DNA of 64,000 nucleotides, taken from contig NZ_BLWC01000001.1 in NCBI RefSeq assembly GCF_013167895.1, positions 1 to 64,000 on the forward strand. The letters run 5' to 3'. A model generated the notes under the pieces. The model did not search any database and was not told the origin of the DNA. It saw only the letters and a program-made list of their open reading frames with translations. Source of the DNA: Streptomyces fulvorobeus. Its GTDB lineage: Bacteria; Actinomycetota; Actinomycetes; Streptomycetales; Streptomycetaceae. This document shows, piece by piece, positions 38,945 to 47,993 of this stretch (positions within the stretch are counted from its first letter, which is position 1; each line of letters begins with the position of its first letter). A program made the position numbers and the translations under genes.

Positions 38945-39490
38945 CCGCCACGGCCGGACCCCGGCCTGGTTGTGGGCGGGGGCGGGTTGTTTTCATCAGG
39001 GTGACGCAGTGGGCATTCCGGGCCTCGACCAGCCACGAGATGTCCGCCTAGACCGAGTACGGCGCTCGAAGGCGACGACGGTGCCGAGCGGGTGCAGTGG
39101 TGCCCGCAGGGCCCGAAGTGCGTGGTCTCGTTCGTCTTCGCGCCGGCTTTGGCCTGGGCGAGGGTCACGGCGGTGCCGAGGGTGAGCGCGCAGAGCGGAT
39201 GTCGGCGCTTCGCGGTGAGGTGGGAGGAGCCCTGGGGCGCCTTGCCGTGGACAGTGATCACCGGCCATGGATGGCGCATGGAGGAGGTCGGTGTCGTGCC
39301 GGACTCGGTGACCGAGCGGTGCCGGTCGGCCGGCGAGGCAGGCGCCCGATCGTGCGGTGGCGGGTGGGCCGCCCCGCGAATGGACAGCGGCGGACACCGA
39401 TGACCGCCGCCACCGCCTTCGAGACACGCGCGCCCCGCTCCGCGAACTCGTCGACGCTCCTCGCTCCCGAGGCAACCGCACCGGGACACT
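38945..39490 (-). pseudogene. Decayed ISAs1-family transposase
   Basis: Pieces of an ISAs1-type transposase are spread over three frames: RTIGRLPRRPTG upstream, then VITVHGKAPQGS and AGAKTNETTHF from about 39279, then ADISWLVEARNAHCV and LMKTTRP near 39000. In intact relatives the second piece carries a catalytic Asp (AVDGK); here it is His. Frameshifts and the changed residue make it inactive. The flanking parts of 38541-39664 show no other gene. Confidence 0.65.
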
Positions 39491-39664
39491 CCAGCAGGAT
39501 CGGTGTCAGCAAGTACCACCACCCCTGCCGCGAACAAGAATCGGGCAACGAACCGGATGAGGGGCGCAGGTCCACACCCGCGCCTGCCGACCATCCGCGT
39601 AGATCGGTCACAGGCCCACCGACCGCACGTCCCGGAACTGGCGGCCACCCTGGACGGCGGGAGG

Positions 39665-41227
39665 TCATGAGCGGTCCTCGACTGCGGCGGTCGACCATTC
39701 CAGCGTGGGAAGAGAACCTAGGGCGGCCCTGTCGAGCTTTCCGTTGGCGTTGACCGGAAGACCTGCGACGCGTTTGAACTGATGAGGGCGCATATGGGCG
39801 GGAAGGTGCTGGGTGAGTTGTGAGCGAATCCGACCTGGATCGAGGGCAGTTTCCGAGTCCGTGGCCAGATACGCCACAAGGATGTGCGGACCCGCCCCAT
39901 GGGCTTGTACGGCGCAAGCGACACTCTCGACCCCTTCAAGGGCAGCGATGGCCGCCTCCACTTCGCCGAATTCGACGCGATGACCGCGGATCTTGACTTG
40001 CCCGTCGATCCGGCCGATGTAGTAAAGCTCTCCCCTACTGTCACGAATCGCCCAGTCCCCGCTGCGATAATGGCGTCGAGCCGATCCGTCCACATATTCC
40101 ACGACGAAACGCTCCAGGGTAAGGTCGTCTCGTCCCAGGTATCCCGTGGCGAGTCCGCTTCCGGAGACCCAGATCTCGCCCGGCACACCATCGGCAACCA
40201 ATTGCCCCCTCGTGTCCCGCAAGGAAACTTCGAGATGCGGAAGCGGTCGGCCGATAGGAGTGTAAGCGGGGTAAGCTGAATGACACGTCGCGGAATTCAC
40301 CTCCGCGTACGTGACATGCACGGTTGTCTCCGTGATGCCGTACATGTTGATGAGCCGCCCATTGGGAGCCATTCTGCATTCGAGCCACGTGAGAGCGTCC
40401 TGAATATTGAGGGCCTCACCTCCGAGCACCACATAGCGAAGATGCGGCAGCGAGCGATTGCACTGACCAAGCTGTCTGACCAGGAACCCGAACATTGAGG
40501 GCGTCTGACTATAAACCGTGACGCGCCTTACAGTCAGCACTTCCATAAGGGCACCGGGATCCACCGCTACCTGTTTCGGTATGAGTACGGCCGTACTCCC
40601 ATTCAGCAGGGCACCCCACAACTCCCAAACACTGAAGTCGAAGCTGAACGAGTGAAACACCGTCCATGTATCGGCTGGACTAAAATGGAACAACTCGGCG
40701 CAGGCGTCCAGTAGCGCAAGCACCTGATCATTTCCAATGACACATCCCTTAGGGGTACCCGTGGATCCAGAGGTATAGATGACATATGCGGTCCCGGCTG
40801 GGACAGCATCAAATTTTTCGGCCCGGAACTGCTGCCGAGTTGCAATGGTGAGATCACCGATTTTGGCCAGGAGCTTTTCATCTGACAACAGCTGTCCATC
40901 TGTCAGCAGCAGCCGGGCACCACAGTCGTCAAGCAGAAGGGCCTGTCGTTGCGGTGGATAGTCCGGGTCAACGGGAACGTAGCCATGTCCGCTGCCTAGG
41001 ATTCCAAGGAAGCCGATAGGTGCAGATCTGCCCCGTCCGAACCGTGCGGCGACCAGACGATCGTCGCCTGTGCTTACAGCGGAGAGCGCTGCGACCACTT
41101 CGCTTGCGGCGGCACAGAGTTCGCTATAGGTGACAGAGCCGTCGTCATCGATCAGGGCCTCTCGGTCAGGCTGACGCAGGGCAATATCTGTGAAGCGTAT
41201 ATACATAGCCGAAGGGGGAGCCTGCAT
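39665..41227 (-). CDS. Stand-alone adenylation domain, threonine-type code
   Basis: A 520-residue free A domain (AMP-binding fold) without C or PCP. The core motifs are intact: [37 protein letters not shown] and the catalytic Lys in NANGKLDRAALG. The hand-read ten-residue code is D-F-W-S-V-G-M-V-H-K, close to the threonine code D-F-W-N-I-G-M-V-H-K. ATG 41227 has AGGAG upstream. It should form aminoacyl-AMP and load a separate carrier: the free PCP at 6.1 kb, or the N-terminal PCP of NRPS 2 whose own A domain is degenerate. Codon bias is weaker and AT content higher than in the NRPS genes, so it may have joined the cluster later. Confidence 0.9.
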   Translation of the reverse strand: MQAPPSAMYIRFTDIALRQPDREALIDDDGSVTYSELCAAASEVVAALSAVSTGDDRLVAARFGRGRSAPIGFLGILGSGHGYVPVDPDYPPQRQALLLDDCGARLLLTDGQLLSDEKLLAKIGDLTIATRQQFRAEKFDAVPAGTAYVIYTSGSTGTPKGCVIGNDQVLALLDACAELFHFSPADTWTVFHSFSFDFSVWELWGALLNGSTAVLIPKQVAVDPGALMEVLTVRRVTVYSQTPSMFGFLVRQLGQCNRSLPHLRYVVLGGEALNIQDALTWLECRMAPNGRLINMYGITETTVHVTYAEVNSATCHSAYPAYTPIGRPLPHLEVSLRDTRGQLVADGVPGEIWVSGSGLATGYLGRDDLTLERFVVEYVDGSARRHYRSGDWAIRDSRGELYYIGRIDGQVKIRGHRVEFGEVEAAIAALEGVESVACAVQAHGAGPHILVAYLATDSETALDPGRIRSQLTQHLPAHMRPHQFKRVAGLPVNANGKLDRAALGSLPTLEWSTAAVEDRS

Positions 41228-41233
41228 GGTCAA

Positions 41234-41597
41234 CTCCTAATGCTCGCGGATCGCACGGACGGCACAAGGGTCTATGTGGGTGTGGAGCACTGCACCCAGC
41301 ACGTGCGTGCAGTGGCCAGGAAGACGAATGCAGTGATATGCGTATTCAGGAATGTCTGGGGGAATTCACCCGAGTTTTTACAAGATCTCACCGAACCACC
41401 CCAACACCCCTGCCATCCGTCACTAGAATCGCAGAACCATCGGGATAATTCCTGTGGTTTGCTGGTGGCTATTGCCTTCCTCTTAGCATGCACAACCTCG
41501 TGCGAGAAGAGAGATGAATAGCACGCCGCAGCCTCCATTCCTTAAGACCTAGATACGCAGGAAGCCAAAACAGGGCAGCGCTTCCGAACTCGCTCGA
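41234..41597. other. Intergenic region, no gene recognised
   Basis: This stretch separates the stand-alone A domain from the IS701-type remnant. It is less GC-rich than its surroundings and presumably holds the A-domain promoter. I see no convincing coding sequence or strong hairpin. Confidence 0.5.
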
Positions 41598-42932
41598 GTG
41601 ACGGGTACTACAGCCGGTCGTGCACGTGATGATCGCACTCGTGGGTGGTGTAAGGAGCTGGTACTGCCGCCACGTCTGGGTCGGCGCGATGAATTGACCG
41701 CAGACGAGGTTCGGTCCTGGGACGCGGCCCTGGAGACGTTGGGCGTGCCGGTGGACGATGTGTTCTGTCGGCCGGCCTCGAGGGGTAATCTGCGGGCGAA
41801 GGTGCGCGGGCTGGTATCGGATGTGCCGCGCAAGAACATGTGGCAAGTCGCGGTGGCGGCCGGGCCTGTGGCGCCGGACCGATTGCAGGACTTCCTGGCC
41901 CGCGCGGCCTGGGATGCGGATGAACTGCCGCGTCGCGTAAGGGGAGTTCGTGGTGACCTCGCTGCCGACCGAGGGCGCCTTGCTGCTCGCGGACGAGACC
42001 GGTGGCATCAAGAAGGGCACCAAGAGTGTCGAGGTGGCCCGGCAGTACACCGGCGTCGTCGGCAACGTCGAGAACGCCCAGGTAAGCGTGCACCTGCCCG
42101 AAGGATCCCGGCTTGGCAGAGTGATCATCGATCGAGAACTGTATGCCGGGCAGCACTAGGCGGGTCGCGGTGAGGAACACCGGCGCCGCTGCGAGGAGGC
42201 CACAGTGCCCGAGGACGGGGCCCTGACGATGGTGACCAAACCGGAGCTGGCCCGGCGTATGGTCAAGCGCGCCCTCGCGGCCGGGGAGCCCTTTACCTAC
42301 CCCCCGGCCGACGAGCTCTACGGCGGCTCGCGCACCCTGCGGGCCTGACTGGAGGAGCACCAGGTCCGCTGCGTTCTGGCGATCCCGAAGAACGGAATGC
42401 GCGCGCTGGCCAGCGGCCGTCCCCAAAAAGCCCGGCAGCTGTGGGCGAGAGTGCCCGAGGCGATGATGGAGCGCCGCTCGTGCGCAGACGGCGCCAAAGG
42501 CCCGCGCACCTACGATTTCACCAACGTTCACCTGGCCGCCACCCCTCACGGCCTGGCACGGACCCTGTTGATCCGCTGCTCCACCGTGCTGAACAAAAGG
42601 AACAAGAAAGGTGAACTCGTCCGCGAGGTGGCCTACTTCCTGTGTCACCACACCCCCGGCACCACTCCGGCCGAGCTGCCGATCGCCGCTGGCCAGCGAT
42701 GGATGATCAAGGAAACCTTCCAGGCCGCGAAGAGCGACGTCGGATTCGACCAGCATGAGGTCCGAAAGTAGTGCTGCTGGTACCAGCAGATTGCCGTGCG
42801 CCTGACCCCCGCCCGCGCCGCCAGGACCTGGCTCACCCTGCACTGGAACCGCTGGCGACGCCGCCACCAGACACCGGCCCGCATAAGCCACTACCGCCAA
42901 CGAGACCACTCACCGTGCCAACACCGGCTGTA
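41598..42932 (+). pseudogene. IS701-family transposase pseudogene
   Basis: Homology to IS701-type DDE transposases spans the whole stretch but changes frame repeatedly. Frame 41598 gives the N-terminal part (NLRAKVRGLVSDVPRKN), frame 41950 the catalytic LLLADETGGIKKGTKSVEVA with ARQYTGVVGNVENAQV, and frame 42397 the C-terminal WMIKETFQAAKSDVGFDQHE. In-frame stops interrupt at about 42346 and 42769. It ends near a typical WRRRHQ...ARISHYR tail. It is inactive. Confidence 0.8.
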
Positions 42933-42935
42933 GTA

Positions 42936-43249
42936 CAGGGTGAGAACTCGTTCGCATCGATTTGAAGATCATTTACGGAACAGCTCCTCGAGGCGGCATA
43001 CGCGGATGGTGCAAGTTGCAGGCCGGCATGGCCGCCCACGCTTGGCGCAGTCATGCGGAGGGTTATCAGGAGAGCGGATAATGGACTGTCAGCACAACCG
43101 CTATAGCGAATGATGGCTTGATCGCCCCCCTCGCCCGGACTCACCCTTGCCAACTCCAGCGGATGTTCTGTACCCATGGGGGGCTGGCCCGTCCGCCGCG
43201 GCGGACGGGCCAGCCCCCCATGGGTACCCCTGAAGACGAAGGATCATGT
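42936..43249. promoter_or_regulatory. Leader region of the XRE / ImmA cassette
   Basis: This 314-bp region contains no gene. It carries the 58-bp palindrome and, after it, the ribosome site GAAGGA for the XRE gene. The IS701-like remnant lies upstream, so the promoter of the four-gene cassette should be here or inside the remnant. Confidence 0.5.
43170..43227. repeat. Perfect 58-bp palindrome without loop
   Basis: Bases 43170-43198 are the exact reverse complement of 43199-43227, giving a 29-bp perfect, almost all G/C stem centred on CCGCCG/CGGCGG. It lies about 10 bp before the ribosome site of the XRE gene. It could be a terminator, a transcript-processing site, a cruciform or operator, or an artefact of inverted assembly. 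Confidence 0.85.
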
Positions 43250-43732
43250 ATGAGGAGCGGCGAACCGGAACGCCACGGAGCTGGTCGCCCATTGCTCCAG
43301 AAATTTGACCAGCGCCTTAATGAGCTAATTCAGGCCATATATCCTGACCCGCGAAAACGCCCCGGCTTTTCTCGACTCGCCAAGGAAATCAGGGAGGCGA
43401 CGGGCGGTACTATCTCCGCTACGTACCTGTGGGAACTCTCCACAGGCAAAAAGCGCAACGTGACGCTTGAACAATTGGATGTCCTTGCCGAGTTCTTTGG
43501 TGTCCCGCCAGAATATTTTCTGAACGATGAGGCATCCGAGCGAGTCAGGCACCAATTGGCTCTGGTTTCTGCGTTGCGTGACATTAAGATCAGAAATTTA
43601 GCCCTGCGATCCGAAGGGCTATCTCCGTCGACTCTTGATGCATTTCTTGCCATGATCAACGAGGCTCGGAAGGTACAGAATCTCCCACGAATAAGTGATC
43701 TCGAGTCGGGAGGTATGGATCCTATTGAATAG
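43250..43732 (+). CDS. XRE-family DNA-binding protein
   Basis: A 160-residue protein with an N-terminal XRE-like helix-turn-helix (residues about 15-85, including FSRLAKEIREATGGTISATYLWELSTGKKRN) and a helical C-terminus. ATG 43250 follows GAAGGA by 7 nt. It is lower in GC than the NRPS genes. The next gene is an ImmA/IrrE metallopeptidase, the classic partner that cleaves XRE repressors, so this is probably a repressor inactivated by that peptidase. Confidence 0.82.
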   Translation: MRSGEPERHGAGRPLLQKFDQRLNELIQAIYPDPRKRPGFSRLAKEIREATGGTISATYLWELSTGKKRNVTLEQLDVLAEFFGVPPEYFLNDEASERVRHQLALVSALRDIKIRNLALRSEGLSPSTLDAFLAMINEARKVQNLPRISDLESGGMDPIE

Positions 43733-43844
43733 ATGCGTGTTCTGACGGTGGCTAGCCAGCCATCACGCAGTTCTGGCATTGGAGGAATCTCCTGCACGCG
43801 ACCCGGCACGCTCGTGTTGAGTCGGTTATCTGAGGGGAGAGAAT

Positions 43845-44429
43845 ATGGCGCCATCTCGCACGCATGCCTATCGCCGTTGTCCATGGAATGGATTAAAAAT
43901 GGAGCACATGTCGCGCAAATACCTCAACCTGTGTAGGCGCTGCCAAGTGATGCTGCACAATATTGACATACCACACCCATTCTCTCTAGATGTTCTCTGC
44001 CGCCGTGTTGAGAAACTCCGCGACAGACCATTACATCTTCACCAGCTGCCGCAAGAAGCTGCGTCGGCGGGCGTATGTGGGCTGTGGCTCGCTACCTCCA
44101 GTGCTGACCACGTATTCTATGAGGGGCAGACCTCCCGGTTACACCAAGAACACATAGTGCTGCACGAACTCGGGCATATCCTGTTTGGGCACAATGCGCT
44201 GCAGCAGGGCGTTAGTGACGGCATTGAAAAACTGCTGCCTGACCTGGACATGGGGCGCGTTCAGCGCCTCCTGGGACGCACCAACTACACCACTCGCCAG
44301 GAGCAGGAAGCCGAGATGCTCGCCAGTCTGATACGTATGAGCGCAAATCGGCCGCATGAGGAGAAACCGCAAGGAGCCCTGGCGAAACTCGAATCGGCGC
44401 TTGGCGTTAGGGCATCAGATGTCCGCTGA
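43845..44429 (+). CDS. ImmA/IrrE-family metallopeptidase
   Basis: A 194-residue protein with the zinc-peptidase signature HELGHILFGH (HExxH) at about residue 105 and further acidic residues after it. ImmA (ICEBs1) and IrrE (Deinococcus) cut XRE-type repressors in response to signals. GGGGAGAG precedes ATG 43845. It lies 112 bp after the XRE gene and overlaps the membrane-protein gene by 11 bp. A switch in which the peptidase relieves repression is the likely mode; the signal is unknown. Confidence 0.83.
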   Translation: MAPSRTHAYRRCPWNGLKMEHMSRKYLNLCRRCQVMLHNIDIPHPFSLDVLCRRVEKLRDRPLHLHQLPQEAASAGVCGLWLATSSADHVFYEGQTSRLHQEHIVLHELGHILFGHNALQQGVSDGIEKLLPDLDMGRVQRLLGRTNYTTRQEQEAEMLASLIRMSANRPHEEKPQGALAKLESALGVRASDVR

Positions 44430-45576
44430 CATAGCGGACTTCGGTAGAGGGCTCGCATACCCGAGTGTTGCATGTCTCTGGATGGCAGTACTGACTCGCC
44501 TTCCTTCAGCTGTCCGCTCACCGAAGCAGCGCGGGCTGTGGCTTGCTGTCGCGACAGCGGCCGCAGCGATGACTCTCAATCTTCCCGACGTCGTCGCCCT
44601 CGCCGTCAGGGGCTCTGGGTCAGCCCATTTCATTGCGTTGACGAGGAACTTGATCGGCGTGGTGTCAGCCGGTGCTGTTCTCTACTTCGTCGGCGCGCCC
44701 ACCAGTAGCAGTCGGCTGAAGATCGGTTCCTGCATCACGGTCGGCATGACGATGGCTGCCCTTGTGACTCTCGAGATCCTGGCGCCGCCGCATCGGGAAC
44801 ACGGCGTCCCAGCGGTGGGAGATGCCACTCCTTCCGTTGCCTACTGGGTGACCCTGATTTCCGCGCATCTGCTGGCGAATACCGTCTGTTTCCTCGTGTG
44901 CTGGCACTACAGCAGGCGCACCGAGAGCCGCAGTCTCGCGGCCAGTCTGCGGCTCTTCGGATTAGGTACTGCGCTGGCCGGACTCTTCTGGCTCGCGTAC
45001 CTGCTCCAAGTCACCGTCAGCAGCACCTGGGCTTTGCCTTATCTGCCCCTCCTCATGAATCTGCACGGTCTGTTAAGAGCGGCTGCCATCCTGGTACCGA
45101 CGTTCTTTACGCTGCGTCGCCTTGTGGCGGAAGTTGCCGTCGCATGGCATCTTTGGCCGCTCTGGCGAGACCTCGTGCGGGCCGTGCCTCATGTGGCGCT
45201 GACAAAGCCCCGGGCAAGACTCGTCGAGTTGCTGTGGCCCCCCGTCCCTCGCGAACTGCTCGTATACCGCAAGGTCATCGAGATCCGGGACGCCATTCTG
45301 ATCCTCAACGAATACATCGAGCCCGAGGTCCCGAATCTCGCTCGGAGTCACGTGGCAGTTGCTGGAGGTCCAGCCTCGGGGCGCGAGGCGGCTGTGTTGG
45401 CATGTGTGATCATGGAAGCGTGCAGGTTCAAGGTGGCTGGCCGACCGCAGCAGCAGCAGCAAAGTTCCTATAGCACGTCCGTTCTCGAGAGCGGCGACCT
45501 CGAGGACGAGAAGAGATTTCTCGTCGCCCTGGCGCACGCCTATGGATCAGCCTCCACTCGGACCTTCAAGCCATGA
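44419..45576 (+). CDS. MAB_1171c-type polytopic membrane protein
   Basis: A 385-residue protein with about seven predicted transmembrane helices in the first 240 residues and a soluble, charged C-terminal third, as in the actinobacterial MAB_1171c family often labelled putative transporter. ATG 44419 overlaps the ImmA stop. A short polyglutamine run (about residue 355) is odd but in frame. In many actinomycetes such proteins sit next to XRE and ImmA genes, so it may sense a signal at the membrane or export a product. Function is unproven. Confidence 0.75.
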   Translation: MSADIADFGRGLAYPSVACLWMAVLTRLPSAVRSPKQRGLWLAVATAAAAMTLNLPDVVALAVRGSGSAHFIALTRNLIGVVSAGAVLYFVGAPTSSSRLKIGSCITVGMTMAALVTLEILAPPHREHGVPAVGDATPSVAYWVTLISAHLLANTVCFLVCWHYSRRTESRSLAASLRLFGLGTALAGLFWLAYLLQVTVSSTWALPYLPLLMNLHGLLRAAAILVPTFFTLRRLVAEVAVAWHLWPLWRDLVRAVPHVALTKPRARLVELLWPPVPRELLVYRKVIEIRDAILILNEYIEPEVPNLARSHVAVAGGPASGREAAVLACVIMEACRFKVAGRPQQQQQSSYSTSVLESGDLEDEKRFLVALAHAYGSASTRTFKP

Positions 45577-46372
45577 CTCTGAAAGCGAAATTACCTTGAC
45601 CACGGTTCTCATCACTGGCGCTAGCGCAGGTATCGGGGCGGCGTTCGCTCGCCGCTTCGCAGCTGAAGGCTGCGATCTCATCCTGGTCGCCCGCGACCAG
45701 GAGCGTCTGGAACGCGCTGCTGACGACCTGCGGGTTGAGTTTTCGGTCTCTGTCGACGTCCTTGTGGCCGACCTTCTGAATCCCGTAGATTGCCGGAGGG
45801 TGGCGGACCGCGTCGCTTCGGGGGACCGGCCGGTCGACGTTCTGGTGAACAACGCCGGTTTCGGACTGGCAGCCCCCTTCCCGTACAGCCCCCTTGAGGA
45901 CGAGGAGCGGATGCTGGACCTTCTGGTCCGTGTACCCCTGAGGCTCAGCCACGCAGCCGTGCCTGGGATGCGGGCGAGGGAGAGGGGTGCCATCGTGAAC
46001 CTTTCCTCCATGGCTGGCCTACTGCCCACAGGGACCTACGGTGCAGCCAAGGCATGGATCACGGCGTTTAGTGAATCCCTGCGTGTCGACCTAGCGCCGT
46101 ATGGAGTGCGCGTGCTTGCTGTCTGCCCAGGCTTCACGCGCACGGAGTTCCAGGAGCGAGCACGGATGGATGTGAGTGCTCTACCGTCGTCAGCGTGGCT
46201 AGAAGCGGACGCGGTTGTGACGCAGGCATTGAGGGACCTGCACCACAACCGGCCAGTCAGCATCACCGGTTGGCGTTACAAGGCGTTTGCCCTCGCTGCT
46301 CGGCACCTGCCGAGAACTGTGGTTGCCAAGAGGATGGCTCGTCCTCGGAAGCCCCCGGCTTCGACCAATTGA
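45542..46372 (+). CDS. Short-chain dehydrogenase/reductase, cassette gene
   Basis: A 276-residue SDR with TGASAGIG, VNNAGFG, catalytic Ser in NLSSMAG and Tyr-x-x-x-Lys in YGAAKAW. The start is uncertain: ATG 45542 overlaps the membrane-protein gene by 35 bp, while TTG 45596 would leave 19 bp and start at the beta strand. It completes the XRE / ImmA / membrane-protein cassette and suggests the cassette makes or modifies a small lipid- or ketone-type molecule. Confidence 0.8.
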   Translation: MDQPPLGPSSHDSESEITLTTVLITGASAGIGAAFARRFAAEGCDLILVARDQERLERAADDLRVEFSVSVDVLVADLLNPVDCRRVADRVASGDRPVDVLVNNAGFGLAAPFPYSPLEDEERMLDLLVRVPLRLSHAAVPGMRARERGAIVNLSSMAGLLPTGTYGAAKAWITAFSESLRVDLAPYGVRVLAVCPGFTRTEFQERARMDVSALPSSAWLEADAVVTQALRDLHHNRPVSITGWRYKAFALAARHLPRTVVAKRMARPRKPPASTN

Positions 46373-46489
46373 GCCTCTGTCAGGTCATGGGCCTTACTGA
46401 TCGTTTCAGCATGAGATCTTGGTCTGACGTCTCGACTGAGATGGTGCTCAGTGGGGGATGGAACGGGTTGCCCCTGGTGGTGCGTTGAC

Positions 46490-47276
46490 TCGACAGGACT
46501 CTGGAGGAGAAGTGCGCCGAGCTTGAGCTTCTCGCCGGGGCGGGCGGTCGGACGCGGGGCGGGCTGGTACCGCGGGGACTGCCATGTCCACTCCGTTCAC
46601 TCGGACGGGGAACTCACTCCCGAGGAGTTGGCTGTCCGGGCGCGCGGCCAGGCTCGACTTCATCGCGACGACGGAGCACAACTCCGCGGCGGCCCCGGGT
46701 GTCTGGGGGCATCTGCCCGCCGATGACTTCTTGATCCTTCTCGGTGAAGAGGTGACCACGAAGACCGGGCACTGGCTCGCGCTCGGCCTCAATCCCGGCG
46801 AGGTCGTCGACTGGAACCACCAGGTCAGGGATGGACTGGTGGACAAGTGCCTGGACCAGGTCCACCGAGCAGGGGGCCTGTGCGTTGCCGCGCATCCGCA
46901 CGCACCCTACCCGTCGGGCGACTTCATGTTCCCTTTCCTCGGCTTCGACGTGGTGGAGGTGTGGAACGGGCTGTGGACCTCGGACCGGCCCTGGAACGCT
47001 GACAACGAGGCGGCCCTGGCCGAATGGGGGCGGAGCCTTGCGGCGGATCTCCACACGGGCTCGTGGCGGCCGGCGATGGGCAACAGCGACACCCACTTGG
47101 AAGGGCAGATCGGCATCCCTCACACCGTGGTCTTCGCCGAGGAACTGAGCGCGGAGGCAGTCCTGGCCGGGATCCGCGCCGGCCGCAGCTGGATCGCCGA
47201 GTCGGCGGATGTAGACGTGTCATTCACCGCCCATGCCGATGGTCGCGTTGCCGGGGTGGGAGAGCGGCTTGTTTGA
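46490..47276 (+). pseudogene. PHP-domain metallohydrolase (CehA/McbA-like), frameshifted and truncated
   Basis: The metal-binding start GDCHVHSVHSDGELTPEEL lies in one frame (about 46565-46640) and the continuation FIATTEHNSAAAPGVWGH ... AAHPHAPYP ... GNSDTH in another, so a shift occurs near 46645. An earlier piece (LDRTLEEKCAELELLAGAGG) is in a third frame. The protein stops soon after GERLV, where relatives continue. It is a decayed gene, cut off beside an IS remnant. Confidence 0.75.
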
Positions 47277-47285
47277 CAGCCCCAT

Positions 47286-47306
47286 CTTTCGGACTCCGTC
47301 CGAAAG
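47286..47306 (+). terminator. Short perfect hairpin after the PHP remnant
   Basis: CTTTCGGAC (47286-47294) pairs fully with GTCCGAAAG (47298-47306) around a TCC loop, 10 bp after the stop of the PHP remnant. It may be a terminator or the inverted end of a lost element. Confidence 0.5.
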
Positions 47307-47504
47307 GCCAACGGGCGTGGGTCAAGGGGTGGGTGGCAGTCCATAAAAAAACTAGACAAGCGCAGGGTTCGGCGCTCTTTTGTTATGGGCTGAAATCGAA
47401 GTCTGTCGAGCTTTGCAAGGACAATGAGGGGGCGGGTTACGTGGGTTCCAACCGTCTTGTCGCCGTCCTTGTCGAAAGCGAGACCTGCCTCGAGTGACGG
47501 CTCC

Positions 47505-47993
47505 GATAACACGTTGCTGATCCGCCGCAGCCTCACCGACGGGGAACGCGCCTACTACCTCACCCACACCCCGGCGGGCACCCGGCTGGCGGAACGTAAA
47601 GGCCGCCGGCGCCCGCTGCGCCATCGAGGAGTGCTTCCAGTCCGCGAAGAACGAAGCCGGCTTGGATCACTACCAGGTCCGGCTAACCCGGCCTGGTACC
47701 GGCACATCACCCTGGCCATGGCGGCCGCCGCGCACCTGACCGCCATTGCGCGCCGCCACCGCGGAAAAGGCGGAGCAGGCCGCGATCTGATCCGACTGAG
47801 CGTGAACGAGATCCGCCGCCTGCTGAGCAGATTCGCTCACACCGTCCGGCACGAGGCCGGACACATTCTCCACTGGTCACACTGGCGCCGCCGCCATCAA
47901 TACCGCGCCCGCCTCAGCCACTACCGAACGCCGCGGCCACCCACCCCCATAACTGCGGCCCCACTACTGCCTGAGGTGAGTTCGAACCTGTAG
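47505..47993 (+). pseudogene. C-terminal fragment of an IS701-type transposase
   Basis: The segments LLIRRSLTDGERAYYLTHTP, then CAIEECFQSAKNEAGLDHYQ in a shifted frame, then WYRHITLAMAAAAHL back in the first frame, match the C-terminal third of IS701-like transposases. The N-terminal two thirds are missing and at least two frameshifts are present. It differs from the copy at 41.6 kb, so these are separate insertions. Its end overlaps the 3' end of the DMT transporter gene. Confidence 0.75.

Noticed and set aside
41608..42909. 433-codon minus-strand open frame
   Set aside because: It is antisense to the IS701-type pseudogene and shows no domain; it is a shadow of high GC.
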